This document shows positions 9,931 to 19,959 of a stretch of 64,000 nucleotides of DNA, one piece after another (the first letter of the stretch is position 1; each line of letters begins with the position of its first letter). The stretch is from Lucinisca nassula. Taxonomy: Eukaryota; Mollusca; Bivalvia; Lucinida; Lucinidae. Made by a program: the position numbers and the translations under genes. Location: contig OY757016.1 of NCBI GenBank assembly GCA_963580285.1, positions 43,539,124-43,603,123 on the forward strand. Direction: 5' to 3'. The notes beneath the pieces are model-generated. The model did no database searches and was not told where the DNA came from. It saw only the letters and a list, made by a program, of their open reading frames with translations.

Positions 9931-10195
9931 AGAGATGATTTAATAGGATTTTGCCATGAAAAGGTATTTTGTGTGTACTCATCAGAATCGCCTCGATGAG
10001 GCGATTCTGATGAGAAAATACAGCATACCATTATCATTAAAGAAGCATTATATCTCTTGACACGATGCTATGAAAAAATCTCATTGGTCCGAACTAACAC
10101 TGCCTCGAAAGTAATTTTAATGGTCCGAACTGTGTTCAAGCTGTTGAAGATTCGCTGTACATGCATATGTCTGCATGCTCCTGTTGTACCGTTAA

Positions 10196-10416
10196 TCCGC
10201 TCAGTACCAGAAACCCCTGAAGGGGTACCTTGGCAAACAGTGCAGGCCCAGATCAGACGCCGCAGAACGCGGCGTCTGATCAGGGCCTCCACTGTTTGCT
10301 AAAAGTTCAGTCATTTTCCAAATAAATCTCGAAGAAGACACAACCTGACACCCCTAAATTTTGAATTGGACTCCTGCTATATATAAGGAGGAAGATTCCA
10401 TTTGGTACTAAAAGGC
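10196..10416. mobile_element. piggyBac-type MITE, 221 bp, TTAA-flanked
   Basis: TTAA flanks both sides (10192-10195 and 10417-10420). The centre is a strong palindrome: 'GCAAACAGTGCAGGCCCAGA', 'TCAGACGCCGC' and complement, then 'CACTGTTTGC'. Inner motifs 'GGTACTAAAA' and 'CAGTACCAGAAACCCC' mark the two ends. Copies of almost the same length lie at 55440-55661 and 56447-56667. The family is non-autonomous. Confidence 0.8.
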
Positions 10417-10529
10417 TTAAAATAAGGTTTTATACGTTATTTTCAATATTTTGTTCTTCTATTGAGCATCACAACATGTAATTCATGTTCGTAAAGAAGA
10501 CACTCTCGATTTTTGGTAACACACACGGG

Positions 10530-11085
10530 TGTGATTTGTTTGTTTGATTTGATCTGATGTTTGCTGCCCCCGTCAACACAATGTAGGTTATTTTGTAGAC
10601 GCTGCATCCAATTTTGTTGGACTTTTACCCAACGCTGAGACGAAATGACATTTCAAGCGAAATAGATTGGGCTGCATGATGCTTCCACGCAGAGCTGAAA
10701 CCGACTGCACATGAGTACTGGTAAACTGATTAGAGATTCTAAGCCTGCATAGGAAAAGTGTTGCAAGTCGATCCGCCCATGAATATAAACTCATTTCATC
10801 TCAATGTCGGGTCAAATGCGCTAAAAATTGGACGCAACGTCTCAAAATTGACCTACACAGTGTTGACGGGGGCGTTAAACTTCAAACCTAACAAGCCCTG
10901 TTGCCCAATGAAACCAATAAGGTTCATAAGCATGGACGGTCCGATTCGCACCGCTTTGCGTGGGCAGGCTTAGATCCTTTAAGCGGTTTACCAGTATTCG
11001 TGTGCGGTCGGATTCAGCTCTGCGTGGAAGCATCATGCAGCCCATTTATTTCTTCAAGCCCCGATGAGAGGTGGGCGATACACAC
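10530..11085. mobile_element. Three SINE family 4 pieces in alternating orientation
   Basis: 10530-10650 is a 3' part on the - strand, 10655-10895 a nearly full copy on the + strand, and 10896-11085 a 5' part on the - strand. The outer two pieces are complementary halves of one - strand element. The layout is explained by insertion of the + copy into an older - copy. Confidence 0.75.
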
Positions 11086-11189
11086 ACAGGTGATGAGGAA
11101 TCATAACTGTTATTCCCTGGTACTCGTTTCTGTGAATTTCTTGTTGAGCTGTGCTAAAATGGCGTCGGTCATAGCCAGAACGATGAAAA

Positions 11190-11370
11190 TTTTATATTTT
11201 CTTATTACCCCTCAAAACACAGTTTGTGGGTGCTCGTTAGAAGGTTCAAACGTGTACCCACATCCTATGTCTTGGAGCAGAAAGAAGTAAAATAATGTGC
11301 ATACCCCTGTAAACCTCAGTTTTTTTTTTATATATAGAGGGTGTTCATTATACGGACTGGTTTGTATGAT
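11190..11370. mobile_element. Palindromic MITE subfamily II, core deleted
   Basis: 'GTTTGTGGGTGCTCGTTAGAA' joins directly to 'CGTGTACCCACATCCTATG', so most of the GAACCGCCTC hairpin is lost. The right end reads ATTATACGGACTGGTTTG. Confidence 0.7.
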
Positions 11371-11415
11371 GCTATTGTACAGTAAAAAGGAATACATTAT
11401 TTTCTCTTCTTCTTC

Positions 11416-11417
<2 letters not shown>

Positions 11418-11487
<70 letters not shown>

Positions 11488-11497
11488 GTGTGTGTGT
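11418..11497. repeat. (TG)n(CGTG)n microsatellite
   Basis: A pure TG run changes into a CGTG run. The Cys/Val-rich reading frame over it is an artefact. Confidence 0.95.
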
Positions 11498-11579
11498 AGA
11501 AACTGTTAATTTTAAGACATATCAGAAATATACAATCCATCATTGTTGTTTAGTAAGAGAAGAGAAATACCACCACGAG

Positions 11580-11642
11580 GGTCCAGCGGTCAGGTAGGAA
11601 ACGAGGCTTTGCCGAGATTGATCCCTACGTGACCGGTGGACC
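11580..11642. repeat. Isolated hairpin
   Basis: 'GGTCCAGCGGTCAGGTAGG' pairs with 'CCCTACGTGACCGGTGGACC' across a 24-base loop. It could be the core of a small foldback element; the flanks show no further symmetry. Confidence 0.5.
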
Positions 11643-11909
11643 AGAGCGTTTGGATTTCCTGTCACCACTGAACATCAATCTCACAAACAGCTTGAATGGT
11701 GATTTTATTGCAGCACTATTGGGTTTTCTTCTGGGAAGCTGGACAAAACGAGCCAAAACCAAAAATTTCACAATGTCGAGAAATTTTGGTATAAAAAATA
11801 TTCTTTATGATTAAAGAATAACGCATACCCAAAACTTGATCTTTTATTCAGAAACAACGAAGTTATAGGCGTTTGAACTTTTGAATTGCAGTTTCCCCAG
11901 TGACGTCTT

Positions 11910-12565
11910 TTACCTTTTTTGTACCAAATGGAATCTTCCTCCTTATATATATCAGGAGTCCATTTCAAAATTTAGGGGTGCCAGGTTAGTTTAAACTTTA
12001 TTTTATTTGTATAACCAATACATATACATTCAACACATAGAAGCTACAAGGTTACAATATTATACAAATAGGATTCAGGAGAAAGTCTTTAGACCTTTGA
12101 AAAATCTGTATCCCATCTTGATTACAGTGAAGACAATAGTAATATGTGATTTAGCTTGTAAACAAGACCCTAAGTATTTTATTTCATGGATTTGTGTGTC
12201 AGCATTCCTTAGAAATTACATAATCTGCTGCAGGCTCCACGGGGAGTGGATAAGTTCTTATTCCAACACTTGTCTTTAAAAACTCACGACTTTGCGCATG
12301 TAGACAAAGACAAAGCGTTAATTGCCAATTATTAGCCTCTAGAACTTTTGCATTGTAGCATTGGTACCTATGAAAAAGGTAGGGAGTTGTAGAACAGAAC
12401 AGAACAAGAGGTGCCAGGTTGTGTTTTTCTTCAAAATTTATTTTGAAAATGGCTTGATTTTTGCAAACAATGGAGGCCCTGATAAGACGCCGCGTTTTGT
12501 GGCGTCTGATCTGGGCCTGCACTGTTTACCAGGGTACCCGTTTTGGGGTTTCTGGTACTAGAAAG
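11910..12565 (+). mobile_element. Relative of the piggyBac-type MITE, split by a retrocopy
   Basis: The left part 11910-11987 ('GTACCAAATGGAATCTTCCT...TTTAGGGGTGCCAGGTT') and the right part 12410-12565 ('GGTGCCAGGTTGTGTTTTTC', then the palindromic 'GACGCCGCGTTTTGTGGCGTC' core) together make one element. The 422 bp between are flanked by GGTGCCAGGTT on both sides. Confidence 0.75.
11988..12409 (-). pseudogene. Putative 5'-truncated retrocopy of an mRNA
   Basis: The inserted 422 bp are flanked by a perfect 11-bp duplication, GGTGCCAGGTT (11977-11987 and 12410-12420). On the - strand the insert starts in an open frame that runs to a TGA near 12199 (the last residues read PVEPAADYVISKEC). An AT-rich stretch follows, ending 'CAAATAAAATAAAGTTT', which holds an AATAAA poly(A) signal just before the boundary. 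Coding tail, 3' UTR, poly(A) signal and target duplication fit a processed, 5'-truncated copy of a cellular transcript. The parent protein is not recognised. A SINE-like origin is possible but less likely, because no tRNA-like head is visible. Confidence 0.55.
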
Positions 12566-12802
12566 CCGGGTTTATCCGATAATTTGGACGCCATAACGTA
12601 TGTGAGACAGATTTCGTCACAAGCGAGAAAACAGAGGGATTCCCCGGGCTCAAAGACAATGGTACATGGGTGGATCATCTTGATCATGAAGCTTAACTGT
12701 TAAATCCTGGAAACTGTAAATAGCTTTGTGAACTGCTATTTACTGCTGTTTGATGATGAATTGAGAAAGTTAACATTCCATTAACAAACACGTGTACTGG
12801 CC

Positions 12803-13000
12803 ATCACGTTTAACGAATCCGTGTAATGAGCACCCCTCTAAATCACACTTTATATAGAGAAAATTGGATTTTACAGCGGTATATTTTTTTTCTTATTTTT
12901 GCTTCAAGACATAGGCTGTGGGTACTCGTTAGAACCGCCTCTTTGAGGCGGTTCTAACGAGCACTCACAAACTACGTTTTGAATATATCTAAGAACCATA
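12803..13000. mobile_element. Palindromic MITE subfamily II, right end lost
   Basis: The left terminus 'CATCACGTTTAACGAATCCG' is followed by 'GTTAGAACCGCCTC' and complement (12927-12960). The right part decays after 'CTACGTTTTGAA'. A mariner remnant begins 16 bp further on. Confidence 0.75.
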
Positions 13001-13015
13001 ACACACATTTTAGTT

Positions 13016-13310
13016 AATAAGTAACCAGCCTATCCCATTTCCAACTGACCGAGATGCCGTTGAGCGGAATGGGTACGAGCTAATACCGCACCCCGCCTTT
13101 TCTCCGAACTTAGCTCCTAGTGACTATTTCCTATTCCCAAACTAGAAAAAGGATATCCGTGGACGTCATTTCCAGTCAAACGAAGAAGTCATGGTGGCAG
13201 TTGAGGAGTGGGTCGGAGACAAGGACCCTTGCTTCTTCAGTTCTGGACTGATGGCACTGGAACAGCGTTGATCCAGGTGTATTATCCCAGAGGGCAATTA
13301 CATCGAAAAA
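13016..13310 (+). mobile_element. mariner remnant: 5' end fused to transposase C-terminus
   Basis: Bases 13016-13053 are identical, over 38 bp, to 63685-63722 at the start of the mariner at the right edge of this window. After that the sequence jumps to the transposase C-terminal region, which reads HPAFSPNLAPSDYFLFP, including the conserved APSDYF block with the last catalytic Asp. It then passes a stop codon and continues as SNEEVMVAVEEWV and ends near GNYIEKK. The middle of the element, with the HTH and the first two catalytic acids, is missing, so it is a dead internal-deletion derivative. Confidence 0.85.
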
Positions 13311-13339
13311 AAAGAGATCGATCTTACCCAGAAATGGAT

Positions 13340-14130
13340 GTAAGTTATTGTTTATTGACTCGCCCTTGTACTTGCCTCGCCGTTAGTAAAATTTTGGATT
13401 AATCTTCAATAAGTCTTCTATAAAGTGTAGGAAAGTTGTCTACTTAACTTCCCTGATAGTTTTCAAGCATTCCATTTAGCGTACTAAAGTATGCCTTTCT
13501 AAAGATAAAAAAGTACTTTTTGACAAAATTATAGTGTTTGCAACTTTGATATTCAGACATTATACTTCAGTCGACAGGATCCTGTGTGCAGACTGGCAAT
13601 TAGAATATTGCCAAAGACAATTATTTGTATACAGCACATTTCTGGGATATAACTCTAGACATTCGCATTTAAAGACCTAGCTTTTTGTAAAACGCGATAC
13701 TTTGTAATACGGTAGAGTCCGAAAACTTGTTGGGAATTACATAAGACTGTACTAAAAATCTACAGGTCATATTTACAATGTCACCACTAAAGCCTTAACT
13801 TATCTCATTTAATAACTAAGACTGGCAATTTTCATAGTTGATAAACGGATTTGTGACCCTTCACGAGATTATAATTTATACAAACTGTATGTAGTTCCAA
13901 CAATTTGACATGAGACTGACCTTTATGCAAGGAATAAATTAGCCAATGTTATCGCCTATTCGTCGGCTATCGTAAGCTTCTCGTGAATGTTCGGCATCTC
14001 GACCGATTTACTGCCCTCTATGTATTGTATAACAATATCGCCATCTTCGGAAAACGACGAAGATAATATATGCACTCAGTCGGGTGTGAAATTATGTTAA
14101 TAGAGGTCACCAGTCTCAGGTCAATTTGTT
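13340..14130. other. No recognised features
   Basis: AT-rich sequence without repeat families, hairpins or exon-like frames that I can support. Confidence 0.5.
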
Positions 14131-14133
14131 CGA

Positions 14134-14293
14134 AGTGAGTGTTTGAATTTTATGTCCCACCAACAGCTAAGGTCATACGGAGACGGGACCTCGGTTTAAA
14201 GACTCATCCGAAAGTCTGGAGAAGCCAGGAATCGATCTTGCGATCCCTGGTTTACAAGGCGAGTAGCGTAACCACTACACCACGAAGGCTTCT
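14134..14293 (-). mobile_element. SINE family 1
   Basis: On the - strand it begins 'AGAAGCCTTCGTGGTGTAGT', has the B-box-like 'GATCGATTCC', and ends 'GGTGGGACATAAAATTC' with ACTC repeats. It has several substitutions relative to the copies at 6481 and 44573. Confidence 0.85.
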
Positions 14294-14634
14294 GAACTAT
14301 AGTAGAGTATATTACAATACCGTACAAAACGGTCATATCAGAGGTTCTAAATTCAAAGTGCATGCATTTTTTTTTATTTTTAGTTCATGTAGTTTGCCAA
14401 AATGCCAATTGCCAAAATGCCAACATGGTCTTTCATTATCCTAACAGAGCATACTTTAAAATAAGATTAAAAGTTTTTTTCTGTTTTTGTGTTGTTGTTC
14501 GATTACTCAGGTCCTCCTCGTCGCCAGTGAAAATCAGCATTGTGGTCGGTACATTTTCTTGAAAATGAAACCAATAGCTGATAAAACTACAAAAGCAAAG
14601 ACGACTGGGCTAAGAGAAAAGGCCCAATACTGTG

Positions 14635-14941
14635 TGGCCCCCGCCCATCGGGGCTTGGAGAAATAGATTGGGCTGCATGGTGCTTCCACGCAGAGCTGAA
14701 TCTGACCACACGAGTACTGGTAAATCGCTTAGAAGGACTAAGCCTGCCCAGGCAAAGCGGCTTGAGTCAGATCGTCCAATGCATATAAGCCTTCTGCTTT
14801 CATTGGGCGGCATGGCTTGAGATGTCATTTCACCTCAATGTCGGGTAAAAGTCCAACAAAATTGGAAGCAACGCCTCCAAAATGACCTAAATAGTGTTGA
14901 CGGGGACGTTAAAACCCAATTCAAACAAACAAACAAACAAA
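14635..14941 (+). mobile_element. SINE family 4, full length
   Basis: It starts 'GGCCCCCGCCCATCGGGGC' and ends in (CAAA)n. Flanks CCAATACTGTG (14624-14634) and CCAAGACTGTG (14942-14952) match at 10 of 11 positions and are taken as the target duplication. The length, 307 bp, agrees with the copies at 47122 (304 bp) and 49697 (305 bp). Confidence 0.85.
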
Positions 14942-15288
14942 CCAAGACTGTGAGATTAAAGAAACATGTGGCGAACGAATTTTGGAACGTCTTATCCAAA
15001 CTATAGAAAATGAATCACTCATTCAAAAGTGCATTTATAAAGGTTGGAATTTGTCACATTATGCCGGTAGCATTTACTCCCACAATATTTGAGCTACATG
15101 TTGCACACACTTCTTTTCAGCGAAACGCATACTAGACCAAAAGGCCAAGACTGTTGCGGCATTAATTGCATGAGTATATTTTAAAGAGAAAAAAAAATAC
15201 ACTCAACTCGAAGCACCCGAAAAAAGAAACAGAAAGACCTAGTGAGGGTGATATAAGGTTGCCACAAAGGTAACACAAAACATCACAA

Positions 15289-15560
15289 AACACGCCTATA
15301 TAATTTTGACCCCCCTTGAACCCCACTTTTATATTGTAAAACTAGGGTTTACAGGGGTAAACCTTATTTTTCTTAGTTCTACTCTAAAACATAGTTTGTG
15401 GGTACTCGTTAGAACCGCCTCCATAAGGCGGTTCTAACAAGCGCCCAAAGTCTATGTTTTGAGCAGAAATAAGAAAAATATTGCAATTTTTCATCTTTTT
15501 TTTTTTTTTTTCGGCGGTAAAATTTACACTGTATTTGTGTAGGCTTGTTTTCCTAATGAA
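15289..15560. mobile_element. Palindromic MITE subfamily I
   Basis: Left end CATCACAAAACACGCCTAT, right end GTAGGCTTGTTTTCCTAATG. Core 'CGTTAGAACCGCCTCC' plus complement. The T16 run at 15498-15513 is typical of this family just before 'TCGGCGGTAAA'. Confidence 0.85.
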
Positions 15561-15785
15561 CCAAAGCACTGACAGTACTGTTGGGTCGATTATTTCTGAG
15601 TTGGTATTAATGATAATGTCCAATACATACATACATGCAAACATGTACAAGAAGAATGTTCAGAATCCACAGGATCTGACAGTAAGCGGCTAAGCTTATA
15701 TTAATCATCTCCTGGAAGAAGTATAATTTACGTGTATAAACATGAATGGTGTTATGACAGTAAATATGTATCATATTCCTTTAGC

Positions 15786-15816
<31 letters not shown>

Positions 15817-16445
15817 AAGAAAGTAGTGATGCTCCTGTATAAGTTCTAAGCAAGATATACCACATATTTCTGAGTTTGGAAAGCGGTCATGGAGGGAGAA
15901 TTAGGTTCTTAAATTATTGTACTTTGAGCAAATAGTTTAGACCCAGATCAGATGTCGCGATCCGCGGCATCTGATCTGGGTCTAAACCGTTTGCAAATGC
16001 CACAGTGCATGCGCAGAGGCATGTTCTACAACAAGTTTTCTTTAACACAGCACTATGACGACACAACGACAAGACTTGCGCGGCTAGTTTGCAATTAATA
16101 ACAGTTACCACGATTTTCTACACAGTGCTAATCAGGCGGAAAACGGCCTAAAAAGTTTCTGTAGTTAGTGACTTTGAGTCGATTGACAAACGACGATGCC
16201 CAAACATAGCTTGTACACGCCAATGGTTTCATTTCTGTGGTGTAGTCCTTGCGCCCAAAGGATTATGCTTTTATAGAACATAAATAAAACCGTAATTAGA
16301 AAGCCAAAAGGTCAGTTTCTTTCAGCCACTTAATACAAATAATAATACCAATCTCCAAAATATCTAGACTGGTATTAGTCGTAGTTGTCAAAAGTTTTGT
16401 AGTTGCATGTCATTTTATCTTATGCCAATCAGCATTTAAAAGACT
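15561..16445. other. Mostly unrecognised; contains a palindromic core
   Basis: An (AAAG)n run lies at 15787-15825. A palindromic core of the piggyBac-type MITE family lies at about 15928-15995 ('CAGATCAGATGTCGCG' and complement, flanked by 'GTTTAGACC'/'GGTCTAAAC'), without TTAA-flanked ends. Nothing else can be supported. Confidence 0.5.
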
Positions 16446-17240
16446 GATGTAGTCTACCAACCAGCACCTGACAAGTCGTACAAAGAGCCCACCATCAAAG
16501 TGAAAGGTCGAAGATTGCAAGTGGTAGAGAAGTTCACCTAATTTGGAAGCACACTGTCAAGAGCTGTGCACATTGATGCTGAAGTCAATGTCAGAATTAC
16601 CAAAGCTAGTGCAGCATTTGGCCGACTATGTGATAGTGTTTGGGACCGAAGAGGAATCAGGCTTGACACAAAACTGAAAGTCTACAGAGCTGTGGTGCTG
16701 CCAACACTATTGTATCCATGTGAAATATGGACAGTTTAACAACGGTACGCACAAAGACTGAATCACTTCCATAACAAGCTGTCTTAGAAAACTCTTAGAT
16801 TAGGTGACAAGATAGGATTCCAGACACCGAAGTCCTGAAAAGGACAGGGATGCAAAGTGTGAAACTAGTACAGTTAAAACGAACAGGCCATATCACCCGG
16901 ATGCCTGAGGAACGTCTGTCGAAGAGAATTTTCTATGGAGAACTAGAAATGGGCAAACGCTCCCATGGTGGTAAGAAAAAAACGCTACAAAGACACCATC
17001 AAAGCCTCCTTTACCAACAGAGTCGTGGGGAAAAATGCATAGGGCAGAGCAAAGTAGCTATGACTTATCAAAAGGGGTGCTAGTGAATATGAGGCAAAAA
17101 GAATCAGCGAAGCTGAGCAGAAACGGGCACAGCGCAAAGCCAGAGCTGAGGTATCACCAGCACAGCTCTTATATCTGCAACAGACAGTTCAGAGATAGAA
17201 TAGGTCTCATCAGCCACCTTAGAACACATAAACAATAATA
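16446..17240 (+). pseudogene. Non-LTR retrotransposon (LINE) ORF2 C-terminal remnant
   Basis: A broken frame matches the region after the reverse transcriptase palm of LINE polyproteins. In order: VVYQPAP, IKVKGRRLQVVEKF (then a stop where YLGSTLS is expected), RITKASAAFGRL, TKLKVYRAVVLPTLLYPCE, LVQLKRTGHITRMPEERLSK, and FYGELEMGKRSHGGKKK. The tail keeps most of a terminal zinc finger, CNRQFRDRIGLISHLRTH, with the first Cys replaced. At least three stops and several frameshifts make it inactive. Which clade it belongs to (I/Nimb- or RTE-like) is uncertain. Confidence 0.8.
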
Positions 17241-17385
17241 TTTCACAAATATGATTAAGACTGGTCATTGTCAGTAATTACAGACGAACTATTATTATTA
17301 ACGATTATTATTATTATTATCGAATGCTGTTGTTTTCCAAACTGCAGACGCCCTTACAAATTCGTCTGACAACCTTCAACATCAC

Positions 17386-17662
17386 AACACATTCGTGTGA
17401 CAAAGTGCACATCTTCATATCTCCATAAAGGTCATTTTCGTGAAAATTCTTGTTTTTGTTTTCTTTTTCCTTACTGATGCTTCAAACGTAGGTTGTGGGT
17501 GCTCGTTAGAACCGCCTCATCGAGGACCTGCAATCTAAGTCTTGGAGCAGAAATAAGAAAAATAATGTATACCACTACACACAGTCCCCCCCCCCCCCTC
17601 CCCCCCCCCCCCCCCAAATTTGGGTTACATGGGTGTTCTTTACACGCACTTGTTCACGTGAT
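17386..17662. mobile_element. Palindromic MITE subfamily II with poly(C) tract
   Basis: 'CACAACACATTCGTGTGAC' at the left and 'CACTTGTTCACGTGATC' at the right. The right arm of the core is deleted after 'AACCGCCTCATCGAGG'. A C-rich tract of about 30 bases (17587-17616) replaces the usual 'AAACCCC' segment. Confidence 0.75.
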
Positions 17663-17975
17663 CAGGAGGAATCTCTGATTGATCCATTATAAATTATTAT
17701 TCTGCAGAAAAATAGAGATGATAATTGATGATCGTATTGTTCTATTGCCTTGAATAAGTACCGATCGATATAATGATATGCATTATTATCCATTCAATAT
17801 AAGGTCAGTGTAAGAAAATACTTAAACTTTAGTTAAATTTTGATTGTTTAACAGCCAATATTTGCAAACATCTTTAAACATCGGCTAAAACTTCTGGACG
17901 TATAGTCGGTATTTGACAGAAACCTTTGGTGTTCAGAGTGTGCTAACCTTGGCAAAACGGATAACTTTTAATAAA
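17663..17975. other. 5' flank of paralogue B
   Basis: Unique-looking AT-rich sequence. No confident promoter element, and no clear match to the upstream sequence of the other paralogues. Confidence 0.3.
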
Positions 17976-18449
17976 ATGGCAGATGATCTTTGTTCAGAAC
18001 CGTCGGACATAGCAATGAAAATCATGGATGTAGTGGCCAAATGCTGTGGTGACGACAACGACATACTCAAATGGTCAGCGAAATTACTTCGGGTTATGTT
18101 GTCAACGGCCCTAAATATCGCAATATGTGGAACATTCGTAATAACATATATCCCGGTTTTAAACACTATTGCTTTTCTTCTGCCTTATTTTGTTGTGGAA
18201 GTTATTTGTCTAATTGTTGTCGGGATGCTTCTAAGAGGTGTCATGGTCGGATCGGTGAAGCAACGTACTTTCATTATTGTTTACAAGACGCTTGATTTTA
18301 TATTCAGTGCAGTGAATGGTGGATTTATGATCTGGGAGAGGGAGAAATTAGATTTTACGAACTGGGAACACATTGCTGCCGTGGTGTTGACGTCACTGGA
18401 TGTCCTCGATCCGATAGAAGTAGTTATAGCATGTTGTTGGTCGAGTTAA
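17976..18449 (+). CDS. Small four-helix membrane protein, paralogue B
   Basis: 157 residues starting MADDLCSEPSDIAM. This is the first ATG in the frame; the frame is open further upstream but without an ATG. KCC precedes helix 1. Hydrophobic segments lie at about 33-56, 63-88, 97-120 and 130-154, the last ending ACCW. Family motifs: STALNIAIC, LPYFVVE in helix 2, IVYKTLDFIFSAVNGG in helix 3, TSLDVLDPIEVVIACCW in helix 4. The basic loop GSVKQR between helices 2 and 3 suggests a cytoplasmic position. The Cys residues next to the membrane could be acylated, which is inference. The product is not recognised. A poly(A) signal AATAAA lies at 18586-18591, 137 bp after the stop. Confidence 0.88.
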   Translation: MADDLCSEPSDIAMKIMDVVAKCCGDDNDILKWSAKLLRVMLSTALNIAICGTFVITYIPVLNTIAFLLPYFVVEVICLIVVGMLLRGVMVGSVKQRTFIIVYKTLDFIFSAVNGGFMIWEREKLDFTNWEHIAAVVLTSLDVLDPIEVVIACCWSS

Positions 18450-19535
18450 CGGGGTTTCTTAGATTATGCGACCACCAATTCATTTAAACTGCAATGTTAT
18501 TTTATGTTAATGACAACTGAGCCGCTAACAATCTATGTTCTTCTTTATTTATCTTCCATTATTTTGAAAGGAAGCTAAACATTTCAATAAAAACAATTAG
18601 TCTGAATGAAATACCATGACATCGAGGCATGTAAACTCCATTTTATACAGTGATAGGTGTGCACTATTTTTTATTATTTTTTTTCCTTATTTGGAGTCAA
18701 AGACAAAGAATATAGGTACTTGTTGGAACAGTCTCATTGCAGCGGTTCAAAATAGCACCTATCATCATCTTTGTTTGGATAAATAAGAAAAATATGGCAA
18801 ATTATTATCAAAAACGGTAATTTTAGAGCATTTTGCTGTTAAAGTGTTTTATTCTAATAATCTGCCATGTTCAACATTTAGCTGTTTAAATGCAGAACCA
18901 CAAGCAGTCGTTATTGATCAACATAAATGTCGCACATTTATGCGTTTGTACACTTGTACAGTACAACTTCCATTTAGTAGCCACCCTTGGAAAACTCCCA
19001 AATTGGCAGCTTAAGGGCTGTGGCTGTTCAACAGACGAAAATGTCTGAGATGATGTATGGATCTATATAGACAGATAGAAATCAGTGATATTTACTGAAG
19101 ACAGTTCAACACGGGTATACTAAAAGAAATATAGATGATAGAGAGGTGTTCACCTTTTATTTTTCTTTTCATTTTCTTACATACATGTATTAAATTGTAT
19201 TGTAATTTTAAGATAAATAAACACACCAGAAAAGAAATTTCTATATTTGCACCTGCATTTTCCCTATTGTGTTAGCTCTGGCTGCTTATTAAAGGGAATT
19301 TAGATTTAGTAAAGTAAGTACAGGCTGGAGGAGGGAAGTGGCCGCTCAGCAGAGGTTAAACATTAAGCAAAATGCTTTCAGGGGAATAATAACGGCTGCT
19401 GAAGACAGGCGGCTGTAAAACAGAGGTGACCATTTGTAGAGGTTTTGTACTATATACATTTGGGCCGCATCAATCAAACGATGTGAAACTGACAAAAAAA
19501 AAAGGATGCGCGCTCACTAAATTACAGTCGAACTT
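18450..19535. other. 3' flank of paralogue B; decayed repeats
   Basis: It contains the AATAAA at 18586, a degenerate palindromic-MITE derivative at about 18640-18830 ('TAGGTACTTGTTGGAACAG' and its partner), and an AT-rich tract. The segment 18865-18915 ('AACATTTAGCTGTTTAAATG') resembles 30785-30835 upstream of paralogue D. Confidence 0.4.
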
Positions 19536-19850
19536 CGAAGGCTCGAACATCGCTGGTTCGTTTATCATGGTTGTTTCGAACCCGTGCTTGAGACACTAGT
19601 AATGTATCATAACTTCAGATACTGATATTTTTTTTATAATATTCTTACTTTATCTTGAAAATGTATGTTGTGTGTACTCATTAGAATCGCCTCGATGATG
19701 CGATTCTAATTAGTACACACGACATACCTTTATTTTAAAGAACTCAAAAGTACACACGACATACTTTTATTTAAAAAAACTCAAAAGTACACCCGACAAA
19801 CCTTTATTTTAAAGAAAATGTAAAAGCTTTATTTTAAAGAAAATGAATAC
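19536..19850. mobile_element. Palindromic MITE, third subfamily (AATCGCCTC core)
   Basis: Core 'CATTAGAATCGCCTCGATGA' and complement at about 19678-19715. Around it 'ATGTATGTTGTGTGTACTC' and tandem copies of 'GTACACACGACATAC...TTTATTTTAAAG'. Related cores are at 9970, 42955, 53830 and 61480. A 'TCGAAC'-rich degenerate repeat precedes it. Confidence 0.65.
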
Positions 19851-19959
19851 GATATCCCTATTATGGCCCGTGATCTGGTGCTATACTAAACCCTCAGTGG
19901 CTCGAACTATCCCTGTCTCAAACATATTTTCATGGTCTAAGAGGGGTTCGAGCTATTGA

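Noticed and set aside
17913..17975. N-terminal extension of paralogue B
   Set aside because: The frame is open upstream but has no ATG there; MADDLCSEPSDI aligns with the starts of the other paralogues.
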